A DNA stretch of 37,681 nucleotides from CAZEDU01 sp964511185 (GCA_964511185.1 CAZEDU010000040.1:1-37681), one strand, 5' to 3'. Positions 1-7,475 are shown, numbered from the stretch's first letter. Translations and numbers: made by a program. Notes: generated by a model not told the origin, from the sequence alone.

Positions 1-103
1 CCTTCTCCTTCACCTTGTCGACCTGGTCGTCGGTGAGGTCCGGCTTGATGAGGAAAATCGTCTCGTACTCGCGCAGTCGCGCGGCTTGCGGATTTGCCAT
101 TTT
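1..103 (-). CDS. rpsF: 30S ribosomal protein S6, N-terminal part (cut by window edge)
   Basis: The reverse strand from the ATG at 101-103 reads MANPQAARLREYETIFLIKP and then DLTDDQVDKVKEK before the window ends. The YETxFLIKPDL stretch is the first beta strand of bacterial ribosomal protein S6, which binds 16S rRNA with S18 in the small-subunit platform. Only about 34 residues are present, out of an expected 100-150. A GGGGA stretch lies a few bases before the ATG. It follows pth in the same direction, the usual rplY-pth-rpsF order in deltaproteobacteria. The gap from pth carries its own promoter-like sequence and two hairpins, so rpsF may be transcribed separately. Confidence 0.85.
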
Positions 104-124
104 TGTATCCCCGTGGGTTCTGCC

Positions 125-167
125 CGCCGGACCATCCGGCGAGCGGGGACGACGAGCGAGCTCGTCG
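125..167 (-). promoter_or_regulatory. Two tandem hairpins in the rpsF leader
   Basis: The leader of rpsF holds two perfect stem-loops. The first has 7-bp arms at 150-156 and 161-167 with a 4-base loop. The second has 7-bp arms at 125-131 and 135-141 with a 3-base loop and ends about 20 bases before the start codon. S6 operons in many bacteria are autoregulated by S6:S18 binding to the leader. The position fits such an element, but I cannot confirm its conserved bulge bases by eye. Confidence 0.45.
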
Positions 168-217
168 GGAACGGGAAGAAACCTTCAGCGCCCGTCTCCC
201 TCGCTGTGAGGTGGGGG

Positions 218-246
218 CTTGTAAGGGGCCGAGGAACCAGAGTCAA
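218..246 (-). promoter_or_regulatory. Sigma-70-like promoter before rpsF
   Basis: On the minus strand TTGACT (241-246) is followed after exactly 17 bases by TACAAG (218-223). This is a good match to a housekeeping promoter in otherwise GC-rich sequence. It starts inside the gap after the pth stop and would give a leader of about 108 bases carrying both hairpins. Confidence 0.5.
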
Positions 247-268
247 GCCGGCCGCCCGCGCTCGGCCG

Positions 269-841
269 CTACCTGCGGTTGAACCGGTTCATGGCGGCCG
301 CCATCCCGTTTTTCGCCCAGACTTCAGCCGCTTGCACGCAGACGTCGATCTGATCGGGCACCTGCCGTTCTTCCTCGGCGGTGAAGCCGGACAGCACCCA
401 GCCCGGCACCCGGTCCTTCGCGTTCGGCCCTTCGGGCTTCCCGACGCCGAACCGCAAGCGGTCGAAGTCTTCGGTACCCCACGCCGAGACGATGCTGCGA
501 AGGCCGTTGTGGCCGCCGGTGCCGCCGCCCTTCTTGAGCTGCAGGCGGCCGAACGGGAGGTCGACCTCGTCGTGCACCACCAGCGTGTCGGTCGGCTCCA
601 CCTTGAAGAAGCGCGCGGCCTGCGCCACCGACTCGCCGGACAGGTTCATGAAGGTCTGCGGCAACAAGAGCAGCAGCTTGTCGCCGTCCAGGCCCGCGGT
701 CGCGATGCGCGCCTTGAACTTCTCTTGGTGGAACGAGGCGCCCAGCTTCGCGGCGAGCGTTTCGACCACGCGGAAGCCGATGTTGTGGCGGTGGCGCTCG
801 TACTCGCGCCCAGGGTTGCCCAAGCCGCAGATGAGCTTCAT
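269..841 (-). CDS. pth: Peptidyl-tRNA hydrolase
   Basis: 190 residues, the normal size for bacterial Pth, which frees tRNA from peptidyl-tRNAs that drop off the ribosome. Family landmarks are all present: the opening GLGNPG with Asn9, the catalytic His19 in RHNIGF, FMNLSG with Asn66, HDEVDLPFG with Asp91, and GGTGGHNGLRSI with Asn112, matching E. coli Asn10, His20, Asn68, Asp93 and Asn114. The ATG at 839-841 is chosen because translation opens directly on the conserved MKLICGLGNPG; AAGGG lies a few bases upstream. The gene sits 73 bases after rplY in the same direction, the usual rplY-pth pairing. Confidence 0.97.
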   Translation of the reverse strand: MKLICGLGNPGREYERHRHNIGFRVVETLAAKLGASFHQEKFKARIATAGLDGDKLLLLLPQTFMNLSGESVAQAARFFKVEPTDTLVVHDEVDLPFGRLQLKKGGGTGGHNGLRSIVSAWGTEDFDRLRFGVGKPEGPNAKDRVPGWVLSGFTAEEERQVPDQIDVCVQAAEVWAKNGMAAAMNRFNRR

Positions 842-914
842 GAAAGCCCTTCAAAAAGGAAACGCGGGAGCGACGTGAAGCTCGCTCCCGCGTGAAGGTG
901 TCGAGCGACGAAGG

Positions 915-1625
915 TTACTTCTTCTTCTCTTCCTTCTTGGCCGCGGGGGCCGCCGCCTTCGCGTCGCCCGCCTTGGCGTCGGCCGGAGCCGCCGCGCCCG
1001 CCGCCGGGGCCGCGCCCGCCGCAGGAGCCGCTGCCGCCGCGGCAGCCGCCTGAGGCGCTTCGTCCTTCTCGGGCACCGCGACCACCGCCAGCGTGTAGTT
1101 CACGTTCGTCTTCACCTCGACGCCGGCCGGGAGCTGGATGTCATTGATGTGGAGCGCCTGGGCGATCTTGAGGCCCGAGATGTCGACCTCGACCGGCTGC
1201 GGGATCGCCTTGGGAAGCGCCCACACCTCGAGCTCGCGGCGCTGCACCGAGAGGATGCCGCCTTCGGCCACGCCCACCGCCTTGCCGGTGAGCACGAGCG
1301 GGACCTTGACCTTCACCTTCTCGTTCTCGCGCACGTCGATGAAGTCGGCGTGGAGCATCTCGCGGCTGAGCGGATCGGTCTGGTAGTCCTTCAGGAGCAC
1401 CTTGTGATCCGCCTCGCCCTCGACCTTGAGCGTGATGAGGGTGTTCAGCTTGTGCGGGGTGGCGACGGCCTTCTTGACGGCCACGGGGTCCACCGCGATC
1501 TGCACGGGGGCCTTCAGGTGCTTGCCGTAGACCACGGCGGGGACGAGGCCTTGGGTGCGGAGCTTGCGCGCGACGCCCTTGCCCGAGCTGGAGCGCGGCT
1601 TGGCCTGCAGGGTGCTGGTATCCAT
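915..1625 (-). CDS. rplY: 50S ribosomal protein L25, long general-stress (CTC) form
   Basis: 236 residues. The N-terminal L25 domain (about 5-95) binds 5S rRNA and contains the usual RSSSGKGVARKLR and GLVPAVVYG stretches. It is followed by the C-terminal CTC beta domain (about 100-185). After residue 190 there is a tail made almost only of Ala, Pro, Gly and Lys, ending in KKEEKKK; such tails are common in myxobacterial L25 and low in complexity. The ATG at 1623-1625 was chosen because the next in-frame ATG, 40 codons upstream, would add residues unlike the family. No strong Shine-Dalgarno sequence is visible. In most relatives it follows prs directly, but here a glycosidase gene lies between. 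Confidence 0.95.
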   Translation of the reverse strand: MDTSTLQAKPRSSSGKGVARKLRTQGLVPAVVYGKHLKAPVQIAVDPVAVKKAVATPHKLNTLITLKVEGEADHKVLLKDYQTDPLSREMLHADFIDVRENEKVKVKVPLVLTGKAVGVAEGGILSVQRRELEVWALPKAIPQPVEVDISGLKIAQALHINDIQLPAGVEVKTNVNYTLAVVAVPEKDEAPQAAAAAAAAPAAGAAPAAGAAAPADAKAGDAKAAAPAAKKEEKKK

Positions 1626-1649
1626 GGAAAGACTCGTTTCGACTTTGGG

Positions 1650-1713
1650 GCCTTCGCCTCGGGTGCGAGCGCTTCGAAGGCGACGACCACCGGCATCCTG
1701 CCCCTGTGGCAGG
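1650..1713 (-). promoter_or_regulatory. Structured leader of rplY (two stem-loops)
   Basis: In the 183-base gap between the glycosidase gene and rplY the minus strand can form two stem-loops. One has 6-bp arms at 1697-1702 and 1708-1713. The larger one has 7-bp arms at 1650-1656 and 1675-1681 with an inner 4-bp stem (1658-1661 with 1666-1669), and ends 24 bases before the rplY start. A lone TTGACT at about 1794-1799 lacks a good -10 partner. The rest of the gap shows nothing recognisable. Confidence 0.35.
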
Positions 1714-1808
1714 CCCCGAATGAGACGTCCGTCCTCCCAAGCCATGAAGCGAAAGCGGCTTTGAGGCGGGCTGATCTGCCCCGTCAGGGCACCGAAGTCA
1801 AATCCCCG

Positions 1809-3299
1809 CTAGTGGCGAGCCCGCGCGTTGCCCACCAGCTCCCGAAGCACCTCCGCCGTCCGTCTCGGGACCCTGGCCTTGCCTGGATCCGCCGCGTCCA
1901 CCGCGAAGAGCCCGTACCTTCGCTCGCTCGTCATGCCGTGGTTCCACTCGAAGTTGTCGATGAGCGACCAATAGAAATACCCGCGCACGTACGCGCCGCT
2001 CCTCACCGCGCGCTCGAGCGAGCGCCAATGCGCCTCCAGGTATTGCGTGCCGGCTTCGTCGTCGGCGGCGTTGGGCGCGCCGTTCTCGGTGACGATGACC
2101 GGCAGGGCGTAGCGCGACAGCCAGCCCAGCATCTCGAAGAGCCCGTCGGGGTACACGTCGGAGACATCGATGGTGAGGGGATTGAAGGTCGTCCACGGCG
2201 AGAGCCCGGCGAAGGTGGGCGTCTCGGTCCCTTCGACGATCACCCGCGTGTAGTAGTTGAGCCCGAGCCAGTCCATGCGGCCCGCCAGGTCCTCGCGCTG
2301 GACCACTTGGCCGTCGAGCTCCGCGTCCAGCTCGCCGCGCACCGCCGCGTCGAGGAACACCGCGTTGTAGAGGCGAAACAGGCTCTCCGCCGCGCGGCGG
2401 TCGAGCGGGCTGTCGGGGTTCTTCGGCGCGGTCGGCACCAGGGCGTAGACCAGGCCCACCGCCGCGGCCTCTCCATCGCCGTCCGCATCCAGCGCGTCGT
2501 TCGCCTTCACCGCGTCGTACATGCGCGCGTGCGCCTCGACCATGTGGCGCATCGCCTGCTTCGCCTCGGCGTAGCGGAAGCGCACCGCGGGCGGGTTGGC
2601 GCGCTCCTGGCTGGGGAACAGGTAGCCCGGGAGCACCACCGCGAGCGGCTCGTTGAGCGTCGCCCACAGGTCGACCTGGCCGCCGAACTCGCGCGCGCAG
2701 AAGGCCGCGTACTTGGACAGCTCGCGCACGATGCGTGGGCCGTCGAGCCAGCCGCGCGGCTGACACCCGACGATGTCCCGGTGGCAGGCCGCGCCGTCGT
2801 GGATCCACAAGGGGAGGGTGTAGTGGTTCAGCGTGACGAGCGGCGCGAGCCCGCGGGCGCGCAGCTCGGCGAAGACGGCGTGGTAGTACGCGAGCGCCTT
2901 CGGGTTGGCGTGCGCGCGCAGGGCGTCGTGCGTGTCGATGCCGTCGGTCGCCCGCGGAAACAGCCGGCTCCACTCGATGCCCATGCGAAACGCGTCGAGC
3001 CCCAGGTCTTGGGCGAGCGCGAGGTCCTCGCGGAACTTCTCGTAGTGGCCAGGGCCTGCGCCGGGGCCGTCGCGCGTGACGAACGGCATGGCGTCGAGCA
3101 GCGCCTTCGAGGTGATGAGCTGGTGCCAGTCGGAGCCGGCGTCTTCACATTCGTCGGCCGGGAGGGTGGGGCAGCCCATCTCGACTTGAAAGCCCGAGGT
3201 CGCCGCGCCGTAGAGGAACCCGTCTGGGAAACCCGGCGTCCGCGGCTCGGCGCAGCGGCAGAAGAGCGCGACGAGCAAGAGCGCGCTGCCCGCCCGCAT
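1809..3299 (-). CDS. Secreted family 1 glycoside hydrolase (beta-glucosidase-like)
   Basis: 496 residues, a complete GH1 (beta/alpha)8 barrel. The acid/base Glu217 is in TLNEP (214-218) and the nucleophile Glu405 in VTENG (403-407). FPDGFLYGAATSGFQ (24-38), the conserved WSRLFP (110-115) and WSLIDNFEW (444-452) are also present. GH1 enzymes cleave beta-linked glucosides or galactosides with retention. Residues 1-16 are a short hydrophobic signal-like segment followed by two cysteines (14 and 16); this suggests export, but the lipobox is not canonical. A loop with extra cysteines (43, 51) sits early in the barrel. The start is 4 bases after the prs stop, so it is probably co-transcribed with prs. 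Its presence between prs and rplY is unusual. Substrate cannot be judged from sequence. Confidence 0.93.
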   Translation of the reverse strand: MRAGSALLLVALFCRCAEPRTPGFPDGFLYGAATSGFQVEMGCPTLPADECEDAGSDWHQLITSKALLDAMPFVTRDGPGAGPGHYEKFREDLALAQDLGLDAFRMGIEWSRLFPRATDGIDTHDALRAHANPKALAYYHAVFAELRARGLAPLVTLNHYTLPLWIHDGAACHRDIVGCQPRGWLDGPRIVRELSKYAAFCAREFGGQVDLWATLNEPLAVVLPGYLFPSQERANPPAVRFRYAEAKQAMRHMVEAHARMYDAVKANDALDADGDGEAAAVGLVYALVPTAPKNPDSPLDRRAAESLFRLYNAVFLDAAVRGELDAELDGQVVQREDLAGRMDWLGLNYYTRVIVEGTETPTFAGLSPWTTFNPLTIDVSDVYPDGLFEMLGWLSRYALPVIVTENGAPNAADDEAGTQYLEAHWRSLERAVRSGAYVRGYFYWSLIDNFEWNHGMTSERRYGLFAVDAADPGKARVPRRTAEVLRELVGNARARH

Positions 3300-3303
3300 C
3301 TCG

Positions 3304-4231
3304 TCAGACGAACAGCGAGCTCAGGCTGTCGCCGCGCTGGATGCGGGCGATCGCCTCGCCGAAGAGCCGCTCGGTGGTGATGACGCGGATCTTCCCGCAT
3401 TGCTGCGCGGCGGAGGAGAGCGGCACGGTGTCGGTGAAGACCACCTCTTGCAGCGCCGAGTCGGTGATGCGGCTGAGCGCCGGGCCCGACAGGATCGGGT
3501 GCGCGGCGTAGGCGACCACCGACTTGGCGCCTTTCTCTTTCAGGGCGGCGGCGCCTTGGGTGAGCGTGCCGGCGGTGTCGACCATGTCGTCGATCAGCAC
3601 CGCGTTCTTGCCCTTCACGTCGCCGATCAGGTTCATCACCTCGGACGAGTTCGGGCGCGGCCGCCGCTTGTCGATGATGGCCAGCGTCGAGTTGAGCCGT
3701 TTGGAGTACGCGCGCGCGCGCTCCACGCCGCCGGCGTCCGGCGAGACGATGACCAGCTCGCCCAAGTCGGGGAAGCGGCGCTTGATGTCGTCGAGGAACA
3801 CCGGCGACGCGTACAAGTGGTCGCTGGGGATGTTGAAGAAGCCCTGGATCTGCCCGGCGTGCATGTCCATCGACACCACGCGGGTGACGCNNNNNNNNNN
3901 TGATCGGCGTGCGGGGCGCGACCTTGCGGTCCTGCCTCGCGTAGCCGTAGTACGGAATCACCGCGTTGATCGAAGCGGCGCTGGCGCGCTTGAGCGCGTC
4001 GCAGATGATCAACAGCTCCATCAGGTGATCATTCGTGGGCGGGCAGGTCGACTGGATGATGAACGTGTCCTGGCCGCGCACGTTCTCTTCGATCTCGACG
4101 TGGATCTCCCCGTCGGAGAAGCGGTCCATGGTGGCGCGGCCGAGCGGCACCTTGAGGTAGCCGCAGATTCGGCCAGCGAGAGCGACGTTGGAGTTGCCGG
4201 TGAAAACCTTGAACCCGCGACCTTCGGTCAT
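3304..4231 (-). CDS. prs: Ribose-phosphate pyrophosphokinase (PRPP synthase), interrupted by an assembly gap
   Basis: Makes PRPP from ribose 5-phosphate and ATP for purine, pyrimidine, His, Trp and NAD synthesis. The first 110 residues (FKVFTGNSNVALA, DGEIHVEI, STCPPTNDHLMELL, YYGYARQDRK) run to RTPI at 3902. The second part (TRVVSMDMHAGQIQGFF, IDKRRP, VLIDDMVDTAGT, TDTVP) runs from about 3888 to the stop. Between them ten Ns stand for the SAKLVADL-type segment; family comparison says about 36 bases are missing. The frame therefore appears shifted, but this is a gap in the assembly and not a true frameshift. Repaired length is near 317 residues, the family norm. It lies 58 bases after spoVG and 4 before the GH1 gene. 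Confidence 0.95.
3891..3900. other. Assembly gap (10 N) inside prs
   Basis: Run of ten Ns. The reading frames on either side do not match across ten bases; they would match if 36 bases were missing, which is also what the conserved Prs segment after RTPI requires. The N length is a placeholder. Confidence 0.95.
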
Positions 4232-4289
4232 GGGCGCTCAGTAGATCACTTCGCGGGGAAAAAGAAGCGCGCTTGTCGACGGAGCCGCG

Positions 4290-4577
4290 TTAATCGGGCT
4301 CGACGTGGCGGGCCGCGGTGCCCGACTGGATCTGCCGCTCGTACTCGGCGAGCACGGCCCGCTCGAGCCGGTCGCGCGTGTCTGCGTTTAACGGGTGGGC
4401 GATGTCTTTGTACGTGCCGTCTTTGCGCCGCTTGGCCGGCATCGCGATGAACAGCCCGGAATTACCGTGAATCACCTTCACGTCTCGAATGACGAAACAG
4501 TTGTCGATCGTGATGGTGACGTACGCTTTGAGTTTGTCTTCCTCGACAGGGAAGACTTTGACTTCCGTGATTTCCAT
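4290..4577 (-). CDS. spoVG: SpoVG family RNA-binding regulatory protein
   Basis: 95 residues, the usual SpoVG length. The protein opens with MEITEVKVFPV and contains the family core AYVTITIDNCFVIRDVKVI, GLFIAMPAKR and DIAHPLNADTR. SpoVG was named for a sporulation/septation phenotype in Bacillus and is now known as a small nucleic-acid-binding regulator; its role in myxobacteria is not established by this sequence. The ATG at 4575-4577 was chosen over an upstream in-frame ATG because a strong GGGGGGAG ribosome site lies just before it and the family begins there. It precedes prs in the same direction; spoVG near prs is also seen in Firmicutes. Confidence 0.95.
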   Translation of the reverse strand: MEITEVKVFPVEEDKLKAYVTITIDNCFVIRDVKVIHGNSGLFIAMPAKRRKDGTYKDIAHPLNADTRDRLERAVLAEYERQIQSGTAARHVEPD

Positions 4578-4652
4578 GACTCCCCCCGGTCGGAGCGAAC
4601 TCCGAACCAGAAGGCAGAATCCACCCACAGTTTAGATAATGCAAGAGATTGC

Positions 4653-4991
4653 TTAACCTTCGAGCGCCCGGGCGAGAAACGCGAGGTGCCAGGCCAGCAG
4701 CGCCAGGTAGGCCCAGGTGCACCCCTGCAAGGCATAGCGTCCCAGCCGGCGGTGACCCTGCGACCAAAGCAGTGCGATGCCCAAGTTGACCCCGAGCAGC
4801 TTGGCGGTCAGGAACAGTGCGGGCGAGCCGTCGTAGAGCCAGCGCATGAGCGGGTTGGCCTCGGTCGCCCAGCCCAGCTCGAGAAAAGCGGTGGTGAAGA
4901 GCGCGTCCAGCGCGTTGCACGACGCCAACGCCACACCGTGCCCCGCCACGCCCCAGTTGCCCGCCGCCGCCCTTTGCGCGCTCTCCACCAC
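4653..4991 (-). CDS. Small DUF5658-like integral membrane protein
   Basis: 112 residues with about three hydrophobic segments (roughly 15-40, 57-76, 88-108). The stretch ALDALFTTAFLELGWATEANPLM resembles DUF5658, a family of small membrane proteins marked by a polar helix start and an EANPLM-like motif; function unknown. The GTG at 4989-4991 is the longest start and has no clear ribosome site, so a later GTG near codon 15 is possible. It lies 75 bases before spoVG in the same direction and diverges from tdk. The short AT-rich stretch between it and spoVG (4620-4652) probably holds the spoVG promoter, but I could not assign clear boxes. Confidence 0.65.
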   Translation of the reverse strand: MVESAQRAAAGNWGVAGHGVALASCNALDALFTTAFLELGWATEANPLMRWLYDGSPALFLTAKLLGVNLGIALLWSQGHRRLGRYALQGCTWAYLALLAWHLAFLARALEG

Positions 4992-5041
4992 CGAGGCGGT
5001 GGCAGTTCAAGGAGCCTGCCAATGGCTGAGCTGTCGGCGGC

Positions 5042-5071
5042 TTGACGGACGTCTCCGGAAGCCGCGAGTAT
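5042..5071 (+). promoter_or_regulatory. Possible promoter of the tdk-upp-hpt operon
   Basis: TTGACG (5042-5047) and GAGTAT (5066-5071) are separated by 18 bases in the gap between the divergent DUF5658-like gene and tdk. The -10 box is poor, so this is tentative. Confidence 0.3.
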
Positions 5072-5100
5072 CCGCCGCCTTTTTCAGCCGGTGGGCCCGC

Positions 5101-5703
5101 GTGCAACAATTTCCCAAAGACATCGGGTGGATCGAGGTCATCTGCGGTCCGATGTTCTCCGGAAAGACCGAAGAGCTGATCCGCCGCGTCAAGCGCGCGG
5201 TCTACGGCAAGCAAAAAGTTCAGGTCTTCAAGCCGAAAATCGATGATCGGTATGACGAAACGCAGGTGGTCAGCCACTCGCGGTTTGCCGTGCGCTCGAC
5301 GCCGATCGACCGGGCTGAAGAGATTTTCTACAGCCTTCAGCCTGACACGGAAGTCGTGGGCGTCGACGAGGTGCAGTTCTTCGGCGCCGAGGTGGTGCCG
5401 GTCGTCGAGGCGCTCGCGGGCCAGGGCAAGAGGGTGATCTGCGCCGGGCTGGATCAGGACTACCGCGGGCGGCCGTTCGATCCGATGCCGCAGCTGTTGG
5501 CGGCGGCCGAGTACGTGACGAAGGTGCTCGCGATCTGCGTGGTGTGCGGCAACCCGGCGGGCCGCTCGCAGCGCCTGGTCGCGAAGGACGAGCGCGTGGT
5601 GGTGGGCGCGGCCGGCGCGTACGAGGCGCGCTGCCGCAAGTGCCACGTGCCGGAGGCCGACGCGGCGACCCCGCCGCAGACCTTGGCCCTCTTCAAGGAG
5701 TAG
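5101..5703 (+). CDS. tdk: Thymidine kinase (type II, zinc-containing)
   Basis: 200 residues. Phosphorylates thymidine (and deoxyuridine) to the monophosphate in pyrimidine salvage. The P-loop GPMFSGKT is at 16-23, the catalytic Glu90 is in VDEVQFF, GLDQDYRG (117-123) is the conserved segment before the lasso region, and the zinc cysteines are Cys146, Cys149, Cys178 and Cys181. The GTG start at 5101 is preferred because GGTGGG lies six bases upstream and the protein then begins close to the first beta strand WIEVICGPMFSGK; the frame is open further upstream but has no family similarity. Its stop is three bases before the next start, so it heads a tight operon with the upp-like gene and hpt. 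Confidence 0.95.
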   Translation: MQQFPKDIGWIEVICGPMFSGKTEELIRRVKRAVYGKQKVQVFKPKIDDRYDETQVVSHSRFAVRSTPIDRAEEIFYSLQPDTEVVGVDEVQFFGAEVVPVVEALAGQGKRVICAGLDQDYRGRPFDPMPQLLAAAEYVTKVLAICVVCGNPAGRSQRLVAKDERVVVGAAGAYEARCRKCHVPEADAATPPQTLALFKE

Positions 5704-5706
5704 CCG

Positions 5707-6522
5707 ATGCGCGATTCGCTCTACGAGAAGGTCCCCTTTCGCCTGAGCGAGCTGGACCACCGCTACGGCCCCAACGTGCACCTGGTGGGGAATCCGTATC
5801 TGCTCTCCCAGCTCGCCAAGCTCTGCGCGAAGGAGACGATTCAGCCGCAGGTCAACCGCCTGGTCGCGACGCTCTACACCGACCTGGTGAAGATGGTGGT
5901 GAACGCGGAGTTCCCGCGCAAGCCGGTGGTCGTCCCCACGCGGATGATCGATCACACGCCCAAGGGCATCTACCAGGGCGAGGTGATCGACCCCGACGTG
6001 CGCGCGGTCACCGTCAACATCGCGCGGGCCGGCACGCTGCCGTCGCAGGTGACGTACGACCTGCTCAACACGCTCTTGACGCCGTCGCTCGTGCGGCAGG
6101 ACCACATCATCATGAGCCGCATGCTGTCCGAGAGCGAGCAGGTGGTCGGCTCGAACATCGGCGGCGCCAAGATCGGCGGCGACGTCGACGACGCGTTCGT
6201 GCTCTTCCCCGACCCGATGGGCGCCACCGGCGGATCGCTGTCGACCGCGATCAAGCTCTACAAAGACAAGGTGCCCGGCAAGGTGCGCAAGGTGCTCTGC
6301 CTGAACCTCATCGTGACGCCCGAGTACGTGCGGCGGATCACCGCCGATCACCCCGACGCGGTGGTCTACGCGATTCGGCTGGACCGCGGCCTGTCGCCCG
6401 CAGAGGTTTTCGGCACCGCCCCCGGCACGCATTGGGATAAGGAGCGCGGCCTGGACGAGCGGCAGTACATCGTGCCCGGCGGCGGCGGGATGGGCGAAGT
6501 GATGAACAACGCGTACGTGTGA
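5707..6522 (+). CDS. upp: Uracil phosphoribosyltransferase-like protein (long form)
   Basis: 271 residues against about 208 for standard Upp. The PRPP-binding loop DPMGATGGS is at 169-177 and the uracil-recognition region has its equivalent in YIVPGGGGMGE (254-264), so the family call is firm. Upp converts uracil and PRPP to UMP. The extra length is spread through the N-terminal half and in the segment before the uracil motif, which differs from the usual YIVPGLGDAGDR. A changed base preference or a regulatory role is possible. The gene lies between tdk and hpt, consistent with salvage. Confidence 0.85.
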   Translation: MRDSLYEKVPFRLSELDHRYGPNVHLVGNPYLLSQLAKLCAKETIQPQVNRLVATLYTDLVKMVVNAEFPRKPVVVPTRMIDHTPKGIYQGEVIDPDVRAVTVNIARAGTLPSQVTYDLLNTLLTPSLVRQDHIIMSRMLSESEQVVGSNIGGAKIGGDVDDAFVLFPDPMGATGGSLSTAIKLYKDKVPGKVRKVLCLNLIVTPEYVRRITADHPDAVVYAIRLDRGLSPAEVFGTAPGTHWDKERGLDERQYIVPGGGGMGEVMNNAYV

Positions 6523-6535
6523 GGGCTTGGCGAAG

Positions 6536-7072
6536 ATGGGCTTCTGGGAAAAAGAGGTGAACGTCCTCATCGACCCGGCGAAGGTCGCGGCGCGGGTTCA
6601 GGAGCTGGGCCGGCAGATCACCGCCGACTACCAGGGCAAGGACCTCACGGTGCTCGGCATCCTCAAGGGGTCGGTGTTCTTCGCCACCGACCTGGCGCGC
6701 GCCATCGATCTGCCGCTCACCGTCGAGTTCCTGGGCGTCTCGTCGTACCAGGGCGGCACCGAGACCACCGGCGAGGTGCGCATCACCTCCGACGTGACCA
6801 AGCCGCTCGCCGGCAAGCACATCTTGGTGGTCGAGGACATCATCGACACCGGCCTCACCATGCAGTTCCTGCTCGAGAACCTGCGCGCCCGGCACCCGGC
6901 GTCGGTCAAGATCTGCTCGCTGCTCGAGAAGCCTTCGCGCGCGAAGACGACGGTGGCCATCGATTACAAGGGCTTCGTGATCGATGATCAGTTCGTCGTC
7001 GGCTACGGGCTCGACTTCGCCGAGCGCTACCGAAACCTGCCCTTCATCGGCGTGATGAAGAGCGCGCGGTGA
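6536..7072 (+). CDS. hpt: Hypoxanthine phosphoribosyltransferase
   Basis: 178 residues from the ATG at 6536. It salvages hypoxanthine (and guanine) to IMP/GMP with PRPP. LKGSVFF (43-49), the PRPP loop VVEDIIDTGLT (98-108, acidic pair Glu100/Asp101) and the base-binding VVGYGLDFAERYRNLP (154-169) are all present. A TTG at 6527 would add three residues, but the GAGGG at 6521-6525 is too close to it and correctly spaced for the ATG. It is the last gene of the tdk-upp-hpt operon. Its last 29 bases overlap the 3' end of a convergent small gene. Confidence 0.96.
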   Translation: MGFWEKEVNVLIDPAKVAARVQELGRQITADYQGKDLTVLGILKGSVFFATDLARAIDLPLTVEFLGVSSYQGGTETTGEVRITSDVTKPLAGKHILVVEDIIDTGLTMQFLLENLRARHPASVKICSLLEKPSRAKTTVAIDYKGFVIDDQFVVGYGLDFAERYRNLPFIGVMKSAR

Positions 7073-7475
7073 CGACCACGGTGGCGAGCACGTCGGCGTC
7101 GCGCGAAGCGCCCAGCTTCTGAAGCTTCAGTGAGTAGCCGTGCGGCAGGTTCCGCGCGATGGCGTCGGCGGTGTTCTTCGGCGTCATGCCGCCGCCGAGG
7201 TGCGTGGTGACGGCGTTGCCTCGAATCGTGAGCGACGCGTACGAGCGGATGATGCCGTGGTTGCTCGCGGTTCCGCTGATTCGGAAGGTGCCCACCTTGC
7301 CCGGCTCGGGGGTGATGCGCTGCACCGGGTCGTTGCCGTGGACGTCGGTGAGGTGCAGCGGCGTTCCGGCGCGCGGCCGCAGCCCTCCCGACTTCACGCG
7401 CGCGGCGGCGGCCAGGAACGTCGCGGTGCTGCAAAACTTCGAGACCACGAACCGAGTGACAGGCGGCAGACCCAT
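7044..7475 (-). CDS. Uncharacterised 143-residue protein
   Basis: I do not recognise this protein. It reads as real coding sequence: ATG at 7473-7475 with GGAG eight bases upstream, ordinary amino acid composition, and no stop for 143 codons in a region where hpt has already ended. The middle is rich in Thr, Gly and Asn and alternates hydrophobic and polar residues, suggesting a beta-rich fold; it ends in a basic SSSRR tail. No signal peptide, membrane segment or metal site is visible. Its 3' end overlaps hpt on the other strand by 29 bases. Between it and the next upstream minus-strand gene lies the REP-like element. Confidence 0.6.
   Translation of the reverse strand: MGLPPVTRFVVSKFCSTATFLAAAARVKSGGLRPRAGTPLHLTDVHGNDPVQRITPEPGKVGTFRISGTASNHGIIRSYASLTIRGNAVTTHLGGGMTPKNTADAIARNLPHGYSLKLQKLGASRDADVLATVVVTARSSSRR

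Noticed and set aside
1626..1808. tRNA gene beside prs/rplY, as in some deltaproteobacteria
   Set aside because: No T-loop GTTCRA arrangement or acceptor pairing in the gap on either strand.
1149..3380. Long plus-strand open frame opposite rplY and the glycosidase gene
   Set aside because: Antisense to two clear genes, Arg/Val/His-rich composition, no recognised domain.
2828..4231. Single 467-codon frame joining the prs start to sequence antisense-frame to the glycosidase
   Set aside because: Continuation past 3891 is a frame error caused by the undersized N run.
4578..4652. Sigma-54 promoter before spoVG (TTGCAT resembling a -12 box)
   Set aside because: No GG dinucleotide at the required distance upstream.
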